From contig NZ_JACHXR010000002.1 in assembly GCF_014192275.1 (NCBI RefSeq), positions 124,001 to 188,000 of the forward strand: a stretch of 64,000 bases of DNA, in the 5' to 3' direction. This DNA is from Halomonas stenophila. Lineage in GTDB: Bacteria > Pseudomonadota > Gammaproteobacteria > Pseudomonadales > Halomonadaceae. The notes beneath the pieces were generated by a model. It saw only the letters and a program-made list of their open reading frames with translations, did no database searches and was not told the origin of the DNA. This document shows positions 9,385 through 18,948 of this stretch, one piece after another. Position numbers and translations under genes: made by a program. Every line of letters begins with the position of its first letter. The first letter of the stretch is position 1.

Positions 9385-10902
9385 TCAGCCGTCCTCGACG
9401 TCCTCCCGGGGTGAGTTGCCGGCCAGCAGCTTCGGCAGCAGCCAGGGCAGCACCAGCAGCGCGGCCGCGGCGAGCCACAGGCCCAGCGAGATACCGGACT
9501 GCCAGAGGATACCGACGTCGCCGCCGCTGATCGACAGGGCGCGGCGCAGGTTCTGTTCCATCAGCCCGCCGAGCACGTAGCCGAGGATCACCGGGGCCAG
9601 CGAGAAGCCCAGCTTGCGCAGCAGGTAGCCGAACACGCCGATGATCAGCATCAGGAAGATGGCGGTGAGATCCGAGTGCAGCTGATAGACGCCGACGAAG
9701 GCCAGGATGGCGATGGCCGGCACCAGCACCCAGCGGGGGATGGTCAGCACCCGGGCGAACACGCCGGCCAGCGGCAGGTTGAGCGCCAGCAGCACGATGT
9801 TGCCGATGTACAGCGAGGCGATCAGCCCGCCGGCCACCTCGGGGCGCTCGGTGAACATCATCGGCCCCGGGGTGATGTTGTAGAGCATCAGCGCACCGAG
9901 CAGCACGGCGGTGGTGCCGGAGCCGGGGATACCCAGGGTCAGCATGGGCACGAAGGAGCCTGCCGCCGAGGCGTTGTTGGCCGCCTCCGGGGCCGCCAGG
10001 CCGCGCATGTCGCCATGGCCGAAGGTGCCGTCCTTGTCGGAGAGGCGCTTCTCGGTGGTGTAGGAGACCGCGCCGGCCACCGAGGCGCCGGTGCCGGGCA
10101 GCACGCCGATGATGAAGCCGAGCAGCCCCGAGCGGCCCATCGCCCCCTTGCAGTAGAGCACCTCCTTGAGGCTGACGAAGACCCGGCCCAGCGGCGGCAT
10201 CTCGGTGTCGACGTCGCGGCGGTGGGCCTGCTCCAGCATCAGCAGGATCTCGCTGATCGCGAACAGGCCGATGATCATCACCACGAAGTCGATGCCGTCG
10301 TAGAGCTCGGGCATGCCGAAGGTGAAACGCATCACCCCGGTGCCGCTGTCCACGCCGACGGTAGCGATCAGCACGCCCAGCACCGCGCCGATGGCGGTCT
10401 TGACGGGGTCCTTGCCCATCATCACCGACATCGACGCGAAGGCGAACACCATCAGCGCGAAGAACTCGGCGGGGCCGAACATCACCGCCACCTCGGCGAG
10501 CAGCGGCGCGAACAGCGTCAGGCCGAGGATGGCGATGGTCGCGCCGACGAAGGAGCTCACCGCCGAGAGGCCCAGCGCCGGGCCGGCCAGGCCCTTCCTG
10601 GCCAGCGGGTGGCCGTCGAGGGTGGTCATCACCGCCCCGGCGTCGCCGGGCACGTTGAGCAGGATGCTCGACATGCGCCCGCCGTACTCGGCGCCGGTGT
10701 AGATGCCGGCCAGCAGGATCAGCGCCGACTCGGCGGGCAGGCCCAGGGTGTAGGCCAGCGGCATCAGGATGGCGATGCCGTTGATCGGCCCGATGCCCGG
10801 CAGCGCCCCGAACAGGGTGCCGAGCAGCGCGCCGAGGAAGGCCAGCCCCAGGTTGAGCGGGCTCAGCGCGACGCCGAAGCCCTCGATCAGGAAATCAAAC
10901 AT
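9385..10902 (-). CDS. tctA: Tripartite tricarboxylate transporter large permease TctA
   Basis: Large membrane subunit of a TTT-family secondary transporter. 505 residues, about 12 helices, with the conserved N-terminal motif GALPGIGPINGIAILMPLAY and a central GVLPGTGASVAGAVSYTTEK. It couples ion flow to uptake of a carboxylate delivered by the periplasmic TctC. Thirteen bases separate it from tctB in the order tctC-tctB-tctA. The substrate (citrate, other carboxylate or aromatic acid) cannot be told from sequence. Confidence 0.95.
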   Translation of the reverse strand: MFDFLIEGFGVALSPLNLGLAFLGALLGTLFGALPGIGPINGIAILMPLAYTLGLPAESALILLAGIYTGAEYGGRMSSILLNVPGDAGAVMTTLDGHPLARKGLAGPALGLSAVSSFVGATIAILGLTLFAPLLAEVAVMFGPAEFFALMVFAFASMSVMMGKDPVKTAIGAVLGVLIATVGVDSGTGVMRFTFGMPELYDGIDFVVMIIGLFAISEILLMLEQAHRRDVDTEMPPLGRVFVSLKEVLYCKGAMGRSGLLGFIIGVLPGTGASVAGAVSYTTEKRLSDKDGTFGHGDMRGLAAPEAANNASAAGSFVPMLTLGIPGSGTTAVLLGALMLYNITPGPMMFTERPEVAGGLIASLYIGNIVLLALNLPLAGVFARVLTIPRWVLVPAIAILAFVGVYQLHSDLTAIFLMLIIGVFGYLLRKLGFSLAPVILGYVLGGLMEQNLRRALSISGGDVGILWQSGISLGLWLAAAALLVLPWLLPKLLAGNSPREDVEDG

Positions 10903-10914
10903 GGTGGCGGTCCT

Positions 10915-11376
10915 CTAGAGGATGGCGGCGAGCCAGGTGCCGGTGGGCAGGCCGATGCCCAGCCCCGCGGTGAACAGGACGTAGCTGCCCACGGCCATCA
11001 GCGCCCCGGTGATCAGGGCCTTGCCCCAGGTGGTACCGAACAGCCGGGCCAGGGCCGCCACCACCAGCAGCGAGGTGGGCACGAAGCCCAGGCGGGTGAA
11101 CAGCAGCGCATAGGCCAGCAGCAGGCCCAGCACCACCAGCAGCCGCAGGGCCTGGGCGCGGTGGGGCCAGTGGCCGTCGGCGCCCGGCTTGAACACCAGC
11201 ACCAGCGACAGGCCGGCGAGCAGGATCGCGAGACCCAGCGGGAAGGCCTTGGGGCCCACGGGCTCGTAGCTGAAGGGGACGTCGAGGTGGATGGCCTGGA
11301 CGGCGACGAACGCCGCCAGGCCGATCAGCACGATCCCCAGGAGCCGGTCGGCGACCGGCTTGGCGAGATCGCTCAT
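10915..11376 (-). CDS. tctB: Tripartite tricarboxylate transporter small permease TctB
   Basis: Small membrane subunit, 153 residues, four predicted helices, of the usual TctB length. Its ATG overlaps the tctC stop codon (ATGA), which shows translational coupling. Partner of TctA in the inner membrane. Confidence 0.9.
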   Translation of the reverse strand: MSDLAKPVADRLLGIVLIGLAAFVAVQAIHLDVPFSYEPVGPKAFPLGLAILLAGLSLVLVFKPGADGHWPHRAQALRLLVVLGLLLAYALLFTRLGFVPTSLLVVAALARLFGTTWGKALITGALMAVGSYVLFTAGLGIGLPTGTWLAAIL

Positions 11377-12353
11377 TTCAGCCCGACCTCCTCGGCCAGG
11401 GAGCGGAAGTCGGCGACCTGGGCCTTCACGTAGCTGTCGAAGTCGTCACCGAAGCGCGACATGGCGAACAGGCCGCGGGCCTCGCGCAGCTCGGCGAATT
11501 CGGGGTCCTCGGCCAGGGCCTGCATGCGCTCGACCCATTCGGCGTAGGCCGCATCGCTGACCTCCGGGCCCATGTAGTAGCCGCGCCAGATCGGCCACTG
11601 GACGTCATAGCCCTGCTCGGCGGCGGTGGGGATCTCGGCGTAGGGCCCGCCCATGCGCTCCTCGGAGAGGGCGGCCAGCACGCGGATCTTGCCGCTCTCC
11701 AACTGGGACTTGAGCTCGGAGAGGTCGCCGGTGAAGACCTGGATATGGTCGCCGAGCAGCGCGGCCAGCGCCTCGCCGCCGCCCTCGAAGGCCACGTAGC
11801 GCAGCTGGCGCGGGTCGATGTCGCCGGCCTTGGCGGTCAGCGCGGCCTTCATCCAGTCCTGGCTGCCCACCGTGCCGCCGGCACCGAAGGCGATCTCGCC
11901 GGGGGCGTCCTGGAGGTCGGCCATCAGCTCGTCGAGGGTCTGCCAGGGGGCGTCGGCGCTGACCACGATGGCGCCGTAGTCGACGCCCAGGGCACCCAGC
12001 CAGCGCACCTCGTCGGCGTCGTACTGGCCGAACTTGCCGAGCGCCAGGTTGACCGCCGCGCCGGTGCTGGCGGCGACGATCAGGTTCTCGTCGTCGCTGC
12101 GCACGCCGTTGACATGGTTGTAGGCCACGGCGCCGATGCCGCCGGGCATGTAGGTCACCATCATCGGCGCGTCGATGCGCCCGGTTTCCTGCAGGCCGTT
12201 GGCCGCCAGGCGGCAGGTCAGGTCGTAGCCGCCGCCGGGCTTGGCGGGGGCGATGCACTCGGTGTCGCCGGCGGCCTGGGCCTGGCCGGTGAACAGGGCG
12301 CCGCCGAGCAGGGCGATGCCGGAGGCGTGGCGGATGGCCGTGTTGATCTTCAT
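11373..12353 (-). CDS. tctC: Periplasmic solute receptor TctC (Bug family)
   Basis: Extracytoplasmic binding protein of the tripartite transporter, 326 residues. A signal peptide is visible (MKINTAIRHASGIALLGGALFTGQAQAA), followed by Bug-family motifs CIAPAKPGGGYDLTCRL and TYMPGGIGAVAYNHV near the N-terminus. ATG 12353 was chosen because AGGAG lies 7 bases upstream; earlier in-frame starts give no signal peptide. First gene of the operon, divergent from tctD. Confidence 0.93.
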   Translation of the reverse strand: MKINTAIRHASGIALLGGALFTGQAQAAGDTECIAPAKPGGGYDLTCRLAANGLQETGRIDAPMMVTYMPGGIGAVAYNHVNGVRSDDENLIVAASTGAAVNLALGKFGQYDADEVRWLGALGVDYGAIVVSADAPWQTLDELMADLQDAPGEIAFGAGGTVGSQDWMKAALTAKAGDIDPRQLRYVAFEGGGEALAALLGDHIQVFTGDLSELKSQLESGKIRVLAALSEERMGGPYAEIPTAAEQGYDVQWPIWRGYYMGPEVSDAAYAEWVERMQALAEDPEFAELREARGLFAMSRFGDDFDSYVKAQVADFRSLAEEVGLK

Positions 12354-12381
12354 GACGAACTCCTGTTCTCTTGTTATGCGG

Positions 12382-12404
12382 GGCGGGCGAGGGTCTCGCC
12401 CGCC
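12382..12404 (-). other. Hairpin in the tctC leader
   Basis: A perfect 10-bp stem GGCGGGCGAG/CTCGCCCGCC with a three-base loop lies about 30 bases upstream of the tctC start. It may form in the 5' leader. No T run follows. Confidence 0.5.
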
Positions 12405-12440
12405 ATCGCGTGATGGCCAGGGCGATGCTAGGGCCGCCAC

Positions 12441-12469
12441 CTGTCATCAACCTGTCACCTTCCCGGTCA
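12441..12469 (+). promoter_or_regulatory. Candidate TctD operator (direct repeats)
   Basis: CTGTCA at 12441-12446 and 12452-12457 and CGGTCA at 12464-12469 are spaced 11-12 bp, about one helical turn, in the divergent tctC/tctD gap. OmpR-family regulators often bind such head-to-tail hexamers. Regulation of the transporter by TctD is established in other bacteria; use of this site is inference. Confidence 0.45.
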
Positions 12470-12489
12470 CCCCCTGAGACATTGGTCGT

Positions 12490-13158
12490 ATGCGCCTGCT
12501 GGTCATCGAGGACGATCCGCTGATCGCCCGCTCCCTGGAGCAGGCGCTGTCCCCCCTGGGCAATACCGTCGAGGTGTTCACCACCCATGGCGAGGGCGCG
12601 GCCGCGCTGCGCCACGACCGCTTCGACCTGGTGCTGCTCGACCTCGGCCTGCCCGACGGCGACGGCCTCGAGCTGCTGGCCGCGCTGCGCGACCGCGGCG
12701 ACACCACCCCGGTGCTGATCCTCACCGCCCGGGACGCCGTCGACGACCGGGTCAGCGGCCTCGACCACGGCGCCGACGACTACCTGGCCAAGCCGTTCTC
12801 GCTGGCCGAGCTGGAGGCCCGGGTGCGGGCCCTGCTGCGGCGCAGCCAGCAGCGCAGCGACAACCGGCTGCGCTACGGACGCCTGGCCTTCGACCCGGCG
12901 ACGGGCGCCGCGACCCTGGACGACACCCCCCTGACGCTGCCGCGCCGCGAGCTGCTGCTGCTCGAGGGCCTGCTGCTGCACGCCGGCAGCATCGCCCCGC
13001 GGGAGGCCCTCGAGCGGCGGCTGTTCGGCTTCGACGAGGTGGGCTCCAACGCCCTGGAGGTCTATGTCAGCCGGCTGCGCAAGCGGCTCTCCGGGACGGG
13101 CCTGCAGATCCGCACCTTCCGCGGGCTGGGCTACCGGCTGGAGGACGACGACGCGTGA
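12490..13158 (+). CDS. tctD: Response regulator TctD (OmpR family)
   Basis: 222 residues: receiver domain (EDDPLIARSLE; phosphoacceptor Asp in DLVLLDLGLPDGDG; conserved Lys in DDYLAKPF) and a C-terminal winged helix (EVYVSRLRKRL...RTFRGLGYRL). Its stop overlaps the tctE start. It probably activates the divergent tctCBA operon when the substrate is present. Confidence 0.88.
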   Translation: MRLLVIEDDPLIARSLEQALSPLGNTVEVFTTHGEGAAALRHDRFDLVLLDLGLPDGDGLELLAALRDRGDTTPVLILTARDAVDDRVSGLDHGADDYLAKPFSLAELEARVRALLRRSQQRSDNRLRYGRLAFDPATGAATLDDTPLTLPRRELLLLEGLLLHAGSIAPREALERRLFGFDEVGSNALEVYVSRLRKRLSGTGLQIRTFRGLGYRLEDDDA

Positions 13159-14558
13159 TCGAGGTGACCGGCTCGCTCAAGCGCCGCCTGGCGGTGTGGC
13201 TGCTGGTCACCGTGACCGGCCTGGGCGCGCTGCTGATGGTCGAGGCCTGGATGAGCACCCGCCGCGCCGCCGAGCGGGCCTTCGACAGCCAGCTCGAGGC
13301 CGCCGCCCTGACCATCGCCGAGGCCGTGCAGTGGCAGCAGGGCGAGCCGCTGGTGGAGGTGCCGGCGGCGGCCCTGCAGATACTGGCCACCCGGCACCAG
13401 GAGCGGGTCTTCTACGCCGTGCTCGACGCCGACGGCGAGGCGGTGTCCACCAACCTGCCCTTCGCCATCGAGCCGGCCTGGCGCGAGCGGGTGGCCAGCG
13501 CGCCCATGGCGCTGACCGCCCGGCTCGACGGCGCCGCCTGGCGACTCTACGGCCGCGAATACGACTCGGCGGGCTGGGTCTCCCAGGAGCCGGTGCAGAT
13601 CTGGGTCGGCCATACCCGGGGCGGGCGAGTGGCGCTGGCCGACGAGCTCTTCGAGCGCACCCTGACCCGCTTCGTGGCCATGGTGCTGCTGGCCGGGGTG
13701 CTGATGGCCATGGCCCTGCGCGTGGCTCTGGGGCCCATGCGCCGGCTGCGCCGCCAGCTGCGCCACCGTGACGCCGACGACATGCGCCCCCTCGACGCCC
13801 GGGTGCCCGAGGAGATGCGCGAGCTGGCCCAGACCCTCGATCACCTGTTCGCCCGCCAGCGCCAGAGCCGCGAGGCGCTGCTGCGCTTCACCGCCGACGC
13901 CAGCCACCAGCTCAAGACGCCGCTGGCCGGGCTGCAGAGCACCAGCGAGCTGGCGCTGCAGAGCGAGGACCCGGCGGACTGGCAGGCGGCGCTGACGGCG
14001 GTGCACGAGGGCGCCGGGCGCACCAGCCGCCTGGCCGGCCAGCTGTTGAGCCTCGCCCGCCTGCGCCACCTCGACGAGACTGGCGAGATCGCTCCCCTGG
14101 ATATCGCCACCGTGCTGCGCGAGACCGTGCTCGACTGGGCCGGGCGCGAGGTGGCCCGCCACCACGACCTGGGCCTCGCCGAGCTGCCTCCCGGTCCCCT
14201 GTGGGTGCGCGCCGAGGGCTGGGCGGTGCGCGAGCTGCTCGGCAACCTGATCGACAACGCCCTGCGCTACACGCCGCCGGGCAGCGTGATCACCCTGGGC
14301 CTGGCGCCCCACGGCGACGAGGTGGTGCTGTTCGTCGAGGACGACGGCCCGGGCGTGCCCGCCGCGGCCCGCGAGCGGCTGAGGCAGCCCTTCGAGCGGG
14401 GCGGGCGCCAGGACACCGACGGCTCCGGGCTGGGGCTGGCGATCGTCGACTCCATCGCCCGGCGGCTCGGCGGGCGGCTGGTGCTGGGCGGGCGCGAGCC
14501 TCATGGCCTGGTGGTGACGCTGCACCTGGCGCTGTGCCAGGGGAGGGAGGCGCCATGA
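13155..14558 (+). CDS. tctE: Sensor histidine kinase TctE
   Basis: 467 residues: N-terminal helix (about 14-32), a periplasmic domain to about residue 165, a second helix (FVAMVLLAGVLMAMALRVALG), a HAMP-like linker, H-box ALLRFTADASHQLKTPLAGLQ and catalytic domain (NLIDNALRYTPPG, VEDDGPGV, GSGLGLAIV). Overlaps tctD by 4 bases and the next gene by 4 (ATGA). Phosphorylates TctD. Confidence 0.9.
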   Translation: MIEVTGSLKRRLAVWLLVTVTGLGALLMVEAWMSTRRAAERAFDSQLEAAALTIAEAVQWQQGEPLVEVPAAALQILATRHQERVFYAVLDADGEAVSTNLPFAIEPAWRERVASAPMALTARLDGAAWRLYGREYDSAGWVSQEPVQIWVGHTRGGRVALADELFERTLTRFVAMVLLAGVLMAMALRVALGPMRRLRRQLRHRDADDMRPLDARVPEEMRELAQTLDHLFARQRQSREALLRFTADASHQLKTPLAGLQSTSELALQSEDPADWQAALTAVHEGAGRTSRLAGQLLSLARLRHLDETGEIAPLDIATVLRETVLDWAGREVARHHDLGLAELPPGPLWVRAEGWAVRELLGNLIDNALRYTPPGSVITLGLAPHGDEVVLFVEDDGPGVPAAARERLRQPFERGGRQDTDGSGLGLAIVDSIARRLGGRLVLGGREPHGLVVTLHLALCQGREAP

Positions 14559-15622
14559 TCGCCGTCCGTCGCGGCATCGGCCGCCGCCTCGCGGGCTGGC
14601 TGGCCCTGGGGCTGGCGCTTGGGATGGCGATGGCCCCGGGCGGCGCGGCCCGCGCCCAGACGACGCCGCTGGTGGTGGAGGCGGCGCTGGACCGCGAGGT
14701 GGTGGCGCCGCTGCTGGCCGCCTTCCGCGCGGCCCATCCCGAGATCGAACTGGACTTTCGCGACCGCTCGACCCTGGAGGTCGACGCCCGGGTCGCCGCC
14801 GGCGAGCCGGCCCCGGACGTGGTGATCAGCTCGGCGATGCCCTGGCAGATGGCCCGGGTCAACGCGGGCTACGCGCGGCGCCTGGACTCGCCGGCGGCGC
14901 GGCGCTGGCCGGCCTGGGCCAAGTGGCGCGACGAGGTGTTCGGCTTCACCTTCGAGCCCATCGTCATGGCCTACCGGCTCGACCTCTCGCGGCACATGGT
15001 GCCGCCCCAGACCCACGCCGACCTGCACCGCCTGCTGACCACCGAGCCGGCGCGGCTGGCGGGGCGGGTGACCACCTACTCACCGCTGGAGAGCGGCGTC
15101 GGCTACACCCTCTTCCAGCAGGACGCCCGCTACACGCCGCGCTTCTGGGACCTGGTGGCCGGCATGGGCCGGGTCGACGCCCGCCTCGAGGCCAGCACCC
15201 GGGCCATGCTCGAGGGCCTCAGCGAGGGCCGCTACTGGCTCGGCTACAACCTGCTGGGCTCCTACGCCATGGTCTGGGCCCAGGATCACCCCGAGGTGAT
15301 CGTGCAGGTGCCCCAGGACTACTCGCTGGTGATGATGCGCATGGCCTTCATCCACCGCGACGCGCCGCATCCCCAGGCCGCCGAGGCCTTCGTCGACTTC
15401 CTGCTCGGCCGCTAGGGCCAGCGGGTGCTGGCCGGCGAGACCCCGCTGTTCAGCGTGCGCCCGGATATCGTCGGGCCCTACACGGCGGCGCGGTTGCGCG
15501 ACCAGGTGGGCGAGCGGCTCTACCCGATCCCGCTCAACGCCTCGCTGCTGGCCTTCGTCGACCCCCAGCGCCGCGACGCCTTCCTGGCCCGCTGGCGCCG
15601 CGAGTTCCGCCGCGACGACTGA
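14555..15622 (+). pseudogene. ABC-type periplasmic binding protein interrupted by an in-frame amber codon
   Basis: Third gene of the tctDE operon: a signal peptide (to ARAQT), then an extracellular solute-binding protein of the iron/2-aminoethylphosphonate type (VEAALDREVVAPLLAAF; DVVISSAMPWQMARV). A TAG at 15413-15415 stops the chain after 286 residues, just after FVDFLLGR. The same frame continues without another stop for 69 codons to TGA 15620-15622, with sequence that looks like the rest of the family fold (GQRVLAGETPLFSV...FLARWRREFRRDD). Reading the TAG as CAG would restore RQGQRVLAGE, so a single C-to-T change is the simplest cause. Genuine mutation, sequencing error or readthrough remain possible. 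Confidence 0.8.
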
Positions 15623-15829
15623 GGGCGGCGCGGCCCGCCATGGCTCCCCCTCGCCGCTACGCCTCGCCCGGCGGCGTTCCGATCCCCGTCAATTGAGATT
15701 GAAGTCCCGGCAAGGGCGAGGCCGGCCACTGGCCGCTTCCCCTGCTGGTCGGGGTTTGACGGTCGGGAGGCCCTGACCTAAGCCTAGAATTACGGGCCCG
15801 GGGCCGGGCCCACCGATCGGAGGGGCACC

Positions 15830-16387
15830 ATGGCACACTCATGGCACATTCGGGTATCGGGCCTGGTGGCGGGCTTCGCGCTGTTGATGGCCGGCAGCGT
15901 CACGGCCGGACCGGAGAACGTCGACTTCCCGGCGAACTATGCCGGTACCTATGTGCGTTACACGACGGTGGACAAGCCGGATCGCGACCCGCCCATCATC
16001 CGCTTCCTGTATATCAATCCCGACGCCCTGGTGAAGGCACGACCGGGTGAGCCGTTGCCGCACGGCACCGTGGTGGTCATGGAGGATCACGAGGCCGAGC
16101 TGACCGAGGACGGTGAGCCGCGCCGCGACGCCGACGGGCGTTTCATCCCCACCCACGAGGTCACCAACGTCTTCGTGCAGGAAAAGCAGCCCGGCTGGGG
16201 GGAGGAATACGCCGAGGACAAGCGCAACGGCGAGTGGGAGTACGCCTGGTTCCGACCCGACGGCAGCCGGCGGGACGATCAGAGCATGGACGCGTGCTTC
16301 GAGTGCCATCGCCAGGTCGCCGACCAGGACTTCACCTTCACGACCGCGCCGTTCATCACGCGCATCAAGACGGCGACGGAGGATTGA
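15830..16387 (+). CDS. Cytochrome P460 family protein
   Basis: Exported heme protein of 185 residues with a signal peptide (to about SVTAG, residue 26) and the single c-type heme motif CFECH at residues 156-160. The P460 fold is indicated by FPANYAGTYVRYTTVD near the N-terminus and by VVVMEDHEAE, NVFVQEKQPGWG and GEWEYAWF. In characterised members the heme oxidises hydroxylamine or detoxifies NO; here the role is unknown. Start ATG 15830 follows GGAGGGG. Confidence 0.85.
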   Translation: MAHSWHIRVSGLVAGFALLMAGSVTAGPENVDFPANYAGTYVRYTTVDKPDRDPPIIRFLYINPDALVKARPGEPLPHGTVVVMEDHEAELTEDGEPRRDADGRFIPTHEVTNVFVQEKQPGWGEEYAEDKRNGEWEYAWFRPDGSRRDDQSMDACFECHRQVADQDFTFTTAPFITRIKTATED

Positions 16388-16421
16388 CGAAAGGCAAGTC
16401 AACAGACCACGGGAGCCCCTC

Positions 16422-17198
16422 ATGCTGGGTGCCATCGCCGGCGACATCATCGGCTCGGTCCATGAAGGCGCCGGCACCAAGACACGCGACTTTCCGCTCT
16501 TCGTCGCCGGCAGCACCTTCACCGACGACAGCGTGCTGACCGTGGCGGTGGCGGATGCCCTGCTGCACGGCGGCGATTACGTCGACCTCTTCCACGACTA
16601 CTTCCACCGCTACCCCGATGCCGGCTTCGGCGGCCACTTTCGCGGCTGGGCCGCGCGCCGCGACCGCGAGCCCTACAATAGCTGGGGCAATGGCTCCGCC
16701 ATGCGCGTCAGTCCCGTCGGCTTCGCCGCCCGATCGCTCGACGAGGCCCTGGCGGAAGCCCGGCGCAGCGCCGCGGTCACCCACGATCACCCCGAAGGCA
16801 TCCGCGGTGCCCAGGCGATCGCCGCCGCCATCTACCTGGCGCGTGAGGGGGGCGACAAGGCCGAGATCAAGGCCCGCCTCGAGGCACTGTTCGGCTATCG
16901 CCTGGGGAAGTCCCTGGCCGACATTCGCCCAGGCTATCGCTTCGACGTCTCCTGCCAGGGCTCGGTGCCTCCCTCCATCATCGCCTTCCTGGAATCCGAG
17001 GATGTGGAATCCGCCATCCGCAACGCCATCTCGCTCGGCGGCGACGCCGACACCATGGTCTGCATGGCGGGCGGCATCGCCGAAGCCTACTACGGGGGGC
17101 TGCCCGAGGATCTGAAGGAAGAGACCCTGGCGCGGCTCGACCCCCCGCTGCGCGAGGTGGTCGAGCGCTTCAGGGCGCGCCATGGCGTCTCGGCCTGA
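16422..17198 (+). CDS. ADP-ribosylglycohydrolase family protein
   Basis: 258 residues of the DraG/ARH family, which removes ADP-ribose from proteins or nucleic acids using two Mg ions. Motifs: GAIAGDIIGSVHEG at the N-terminus, TDDS (metal ligand) and SLGGDADTMVCMAGGIAEAYYG near the C-terminus (second set of metal ligands). GGGAG lies 7 bases before ATG 16422. It stands alone after the P460 gene (34 bases apart). No ADP-ribosyltransferase partner is visible nearby. Confidence 0.9.
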   Translation: MLGAIAGDIIGSVHEGAGTKTRDFPLFVAGSTFTDDSVLTVAVADALLHGGDYVDLFHDYFHRYPDAGFGGHFRGWAARRDREPYNSWGNGSAMRVSPVGFAARSLDEALAEARRSAAVTHDHPEGIRGAQAIAAAIYLAREGGDKAEIKARLEALFGYRLGKSLADIRPGYRFDVSCQGSVPPSIIAFLESEDVESAIRNAISLGGDADTMVCMAGGIAEAYYGGLPEDLKEETLARLDPPLREVVERFRARHGVSA

Positions 17199-17256
17199 TC
17201 GCGCGCGGTCATCCTGGTGGACACCGATCGGCTGGGCGTTGGCCTGGCAGAGGGTG

Positions 17257-17287
17257 CCGCGAGTTCCGCCGCAACGACTGAGGGCGG
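17257..17287. repeat. Short copy of the binding-protein gene's 3' end
   Basis: 31 bases match 15598-15628 (last codons and stop of the tctE-linked binding-protein gene) with one mismatch. It looks like the tail of a lost paralogue or a small duplication, ending about 50 bp before the guaB start region. Confidence 0.55.
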
Positions 17288-17303
17288 TCAGGCAGCTCCC
17301 GGA

Positions 17304-17333
17304 TTGCCCGATCCGGAGGCTGACCGTTATAAT
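17304..17333 (+). promoter_or_regulatory. Probable sigma-70 promoter of guaBA
   Basis: A perfect -10 box TATAAT (17328-17333) lies 18 bases after TTGCCC (4 of 6 matches to the -35 consensus). Predicted start near 17340, leaving a leader of about 44 nt before guaB. Confidence 0.65.
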
Positions 17334-17383
17334 GGTTGATTAACTTCACTCCCCTCCCACCAGCGCACTGGGTGTTGCCGATT

Positions 17384-18853
17384 ATGCTACGTATGGCCCA
17401 AGAAGCTCTTACGTTCGATGACGTATTACTCGTACCCGGCTACTCCGAGGTCCTGCCCAAGGACGTCAGCCTCCGGACACGCCTGACCCGCGACCTCTAC
17501 CTCAACATCCCCCTCGTCTCCGCCGCCATGGATACCGTCACCGAGGCCCGCCTGGCCATCGCCATGGCGCAGGAAGGGGGCATCGGCATCATCCACAAGA
17601 ACATGACCATCGCGCAGCAGGCCGGCGAGGTGCGCAAGGTCAAGAAGCACGAGAGCGTGATCGTCAAGGACCCGGTGACCGTCGGGCCCAAGGCCAAGCT
17701 GGCCGACCTGCTGGCGATGGCCAAGGAATACGGCTTCTCGGGCTTCCCGGTGGTGGAAGGGGAGGCCCTGGTGGGCCTGGTGACCGAGCGCGACATGCGC
17801 TTCCAGCCGAACCACGGCGACAGCGTGGCCGACATCATGACGTCCCGCGACAAGCTGGTCACCGTGCCGGTGGGCACGCCGCTGGACGTCATCAAGGGCA
17901 AGATGCAGGAGCATCGCGTCGAGAAGATGCTGGTGGTGGATGACGAGTTCAAGCTGCGCGGCCTGGTCACCTTCCAGGACATCGAGAAGGCGCGCACCTT
18001 CCCCCACGCCGCCAAGGACGCCGACGGCCGCCTGCTGGCCGGCGCCGCCGTGGGCACCGGCCCCGAGACGGCGGACCGCATCGCCGCCCTGGCCGAGGCC
18101 GGCGTGGATGCCATCATCGTCGACACCGCCCATGGCCACTCCCGGGGCGTGCTCGAGCGCGTGGCCTGGGTGAAGGAACACTTCCCGCAGATCCAGGTGA
18201 TCGGCGGCAACATCGCCACCGCGGAAGCCGCCAAGGCCCTGGCCGAGGCCGGCGCCGACGGCGTCAAGGTGGGCATCGGCCCCGGCTCCATCTGCACCAC
18301 CCGCGTGGTGGCCGGCGTCGGCGTGCCGCAGATCACCGCCGTCTCCAACGTCGCCGAGGCGCTCAAGCCCTATGATGTCCCGCTGATCGCCGACGGCGGC
18401 ATCCGCTATTCCGGCGACCTGGCCAAGGCCGTGGCGGCCGGCGCCAGCGCGGTGATGGTCGGCGGCCTGCTGGCCGGCACCGAGGAGGCCCCGGGCGAGA
18501 TCGAGCTCTACCAGGGCCGCACCTACAAGGCCTACCGTGGCATGGGCTCGATGGGCGCCATGGCCCAGAACCAGGGCAGCGCCGACCGCTACTTCCAGGA
18601 CAAGGACGCTGGCGCCGAGAAGCTGGTGCCGGAAGGCATCGAAGGCCGCGTGCCCTACAAGGGCGTGATGGGCGCCATCGTCCACCAGCTGATGGGCGGC
18701 CTGCGCGCCTCCATGGGCTATACCGGCTGCACCGACATCGAGGAGATGCGCACCAGGCCGGAGTTCGTGAAGATCACCGGGGCCGGCTTCAACGAGTCCC
18801 ACGTTCACGACGTGCAGATCACCAAGGAAGCCCCGAACTACCGCGCGGGTTAA
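17384..18853 (+). CDS. guaB: IMP dehydrogenase
   Basis: Oxidises IMP to XMP with NAD+, the committed step of GMP synthesis. 489 residues: TIM barrel with N-terminal [13 protein letters not shown], the catalytic cysteine loop GPGSICTTR and the flap [10 protein letters not shown], plus a CBS pair inserted at about residues 95-205. I start at ATG 17384 ([16 protein letters not shown]), the usual GuaB N-terminus; an upstream in-frame start would add 16 residues ahead of it. Followed by guaA in the usual guaBA order. Confidence 0.96.
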   Translation: MLRMAQEALTFDDVLLVPGYSEVLPKDVSLRTRLTRDLYLNIPLVSAAMDTVTEARLAIAMAQEGGIGIIHKNMTIAQQAGEVRKVKKHESVIVKDPVTVGPKAKLADLLAMAKEYGFSGFPVVEGEALVGLVTERDMRFQPNHGDSVADIMTSRDKLVTVPVGTPLDVIKGKMQEHRVEKMLVVDDEFKLRGLVTFQDIEKARTFPHAAKDADGRLLAGAAVGTGPETADRIAALAEAGVDAIIVDTAHGHSRGVLERVAWVKEHFPQIQVIGGNIATAEAAKALAEAGADGVKVGIGPGSICTTRVVAGVGVPQITAVSNVAEALKPYDVPLIADGGIRYSGDLAKAVAAGASAVMVGGLLAGTEEAPGEIELYQGRTYKAYRGMGSMGAMAQNQGSADRYFQDKDAGAEKLVPEGIEGRVPYKGVMGAIVHQLMGGLRASMGYTGCTDIEEMRTRPEFVKITGAGFNESHVHDVQITKEAPNYRAG

Positions 18854-18877
18854 CTCAAGCTTGAAGCCGGAAGCTTG

Positions 18878-18908
18878 AAGCTGGAAGTGGCCGCGCCGCT
18901 TCCAGCTT
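18878..18908 (+). other. Intercistronic hairpin between guaB and guaA
   Basis: AAGCTGGAAG (18878-18887) pairs with CTTCCAGCTT (18899-18908). The segment before it repeats the word AAGCTTGAAGC, a low-complexity AAGCTTGAAG style. No T run, so probably not a full terminator. Confidence 0.5.
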
Positions 18909-18948
18909 TCGCGTTTTCGGCCCTGTTGCTTCCCAAAGGAAAGGCCAG

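Noticed and set aside
9676..11433. A 585-codon plus-strand open frame opposite tctA-tctB
   Set aside because: Histidine/glutamine-rich antisense shadow; the minus strand encodes clear TctA and TctB proteins.
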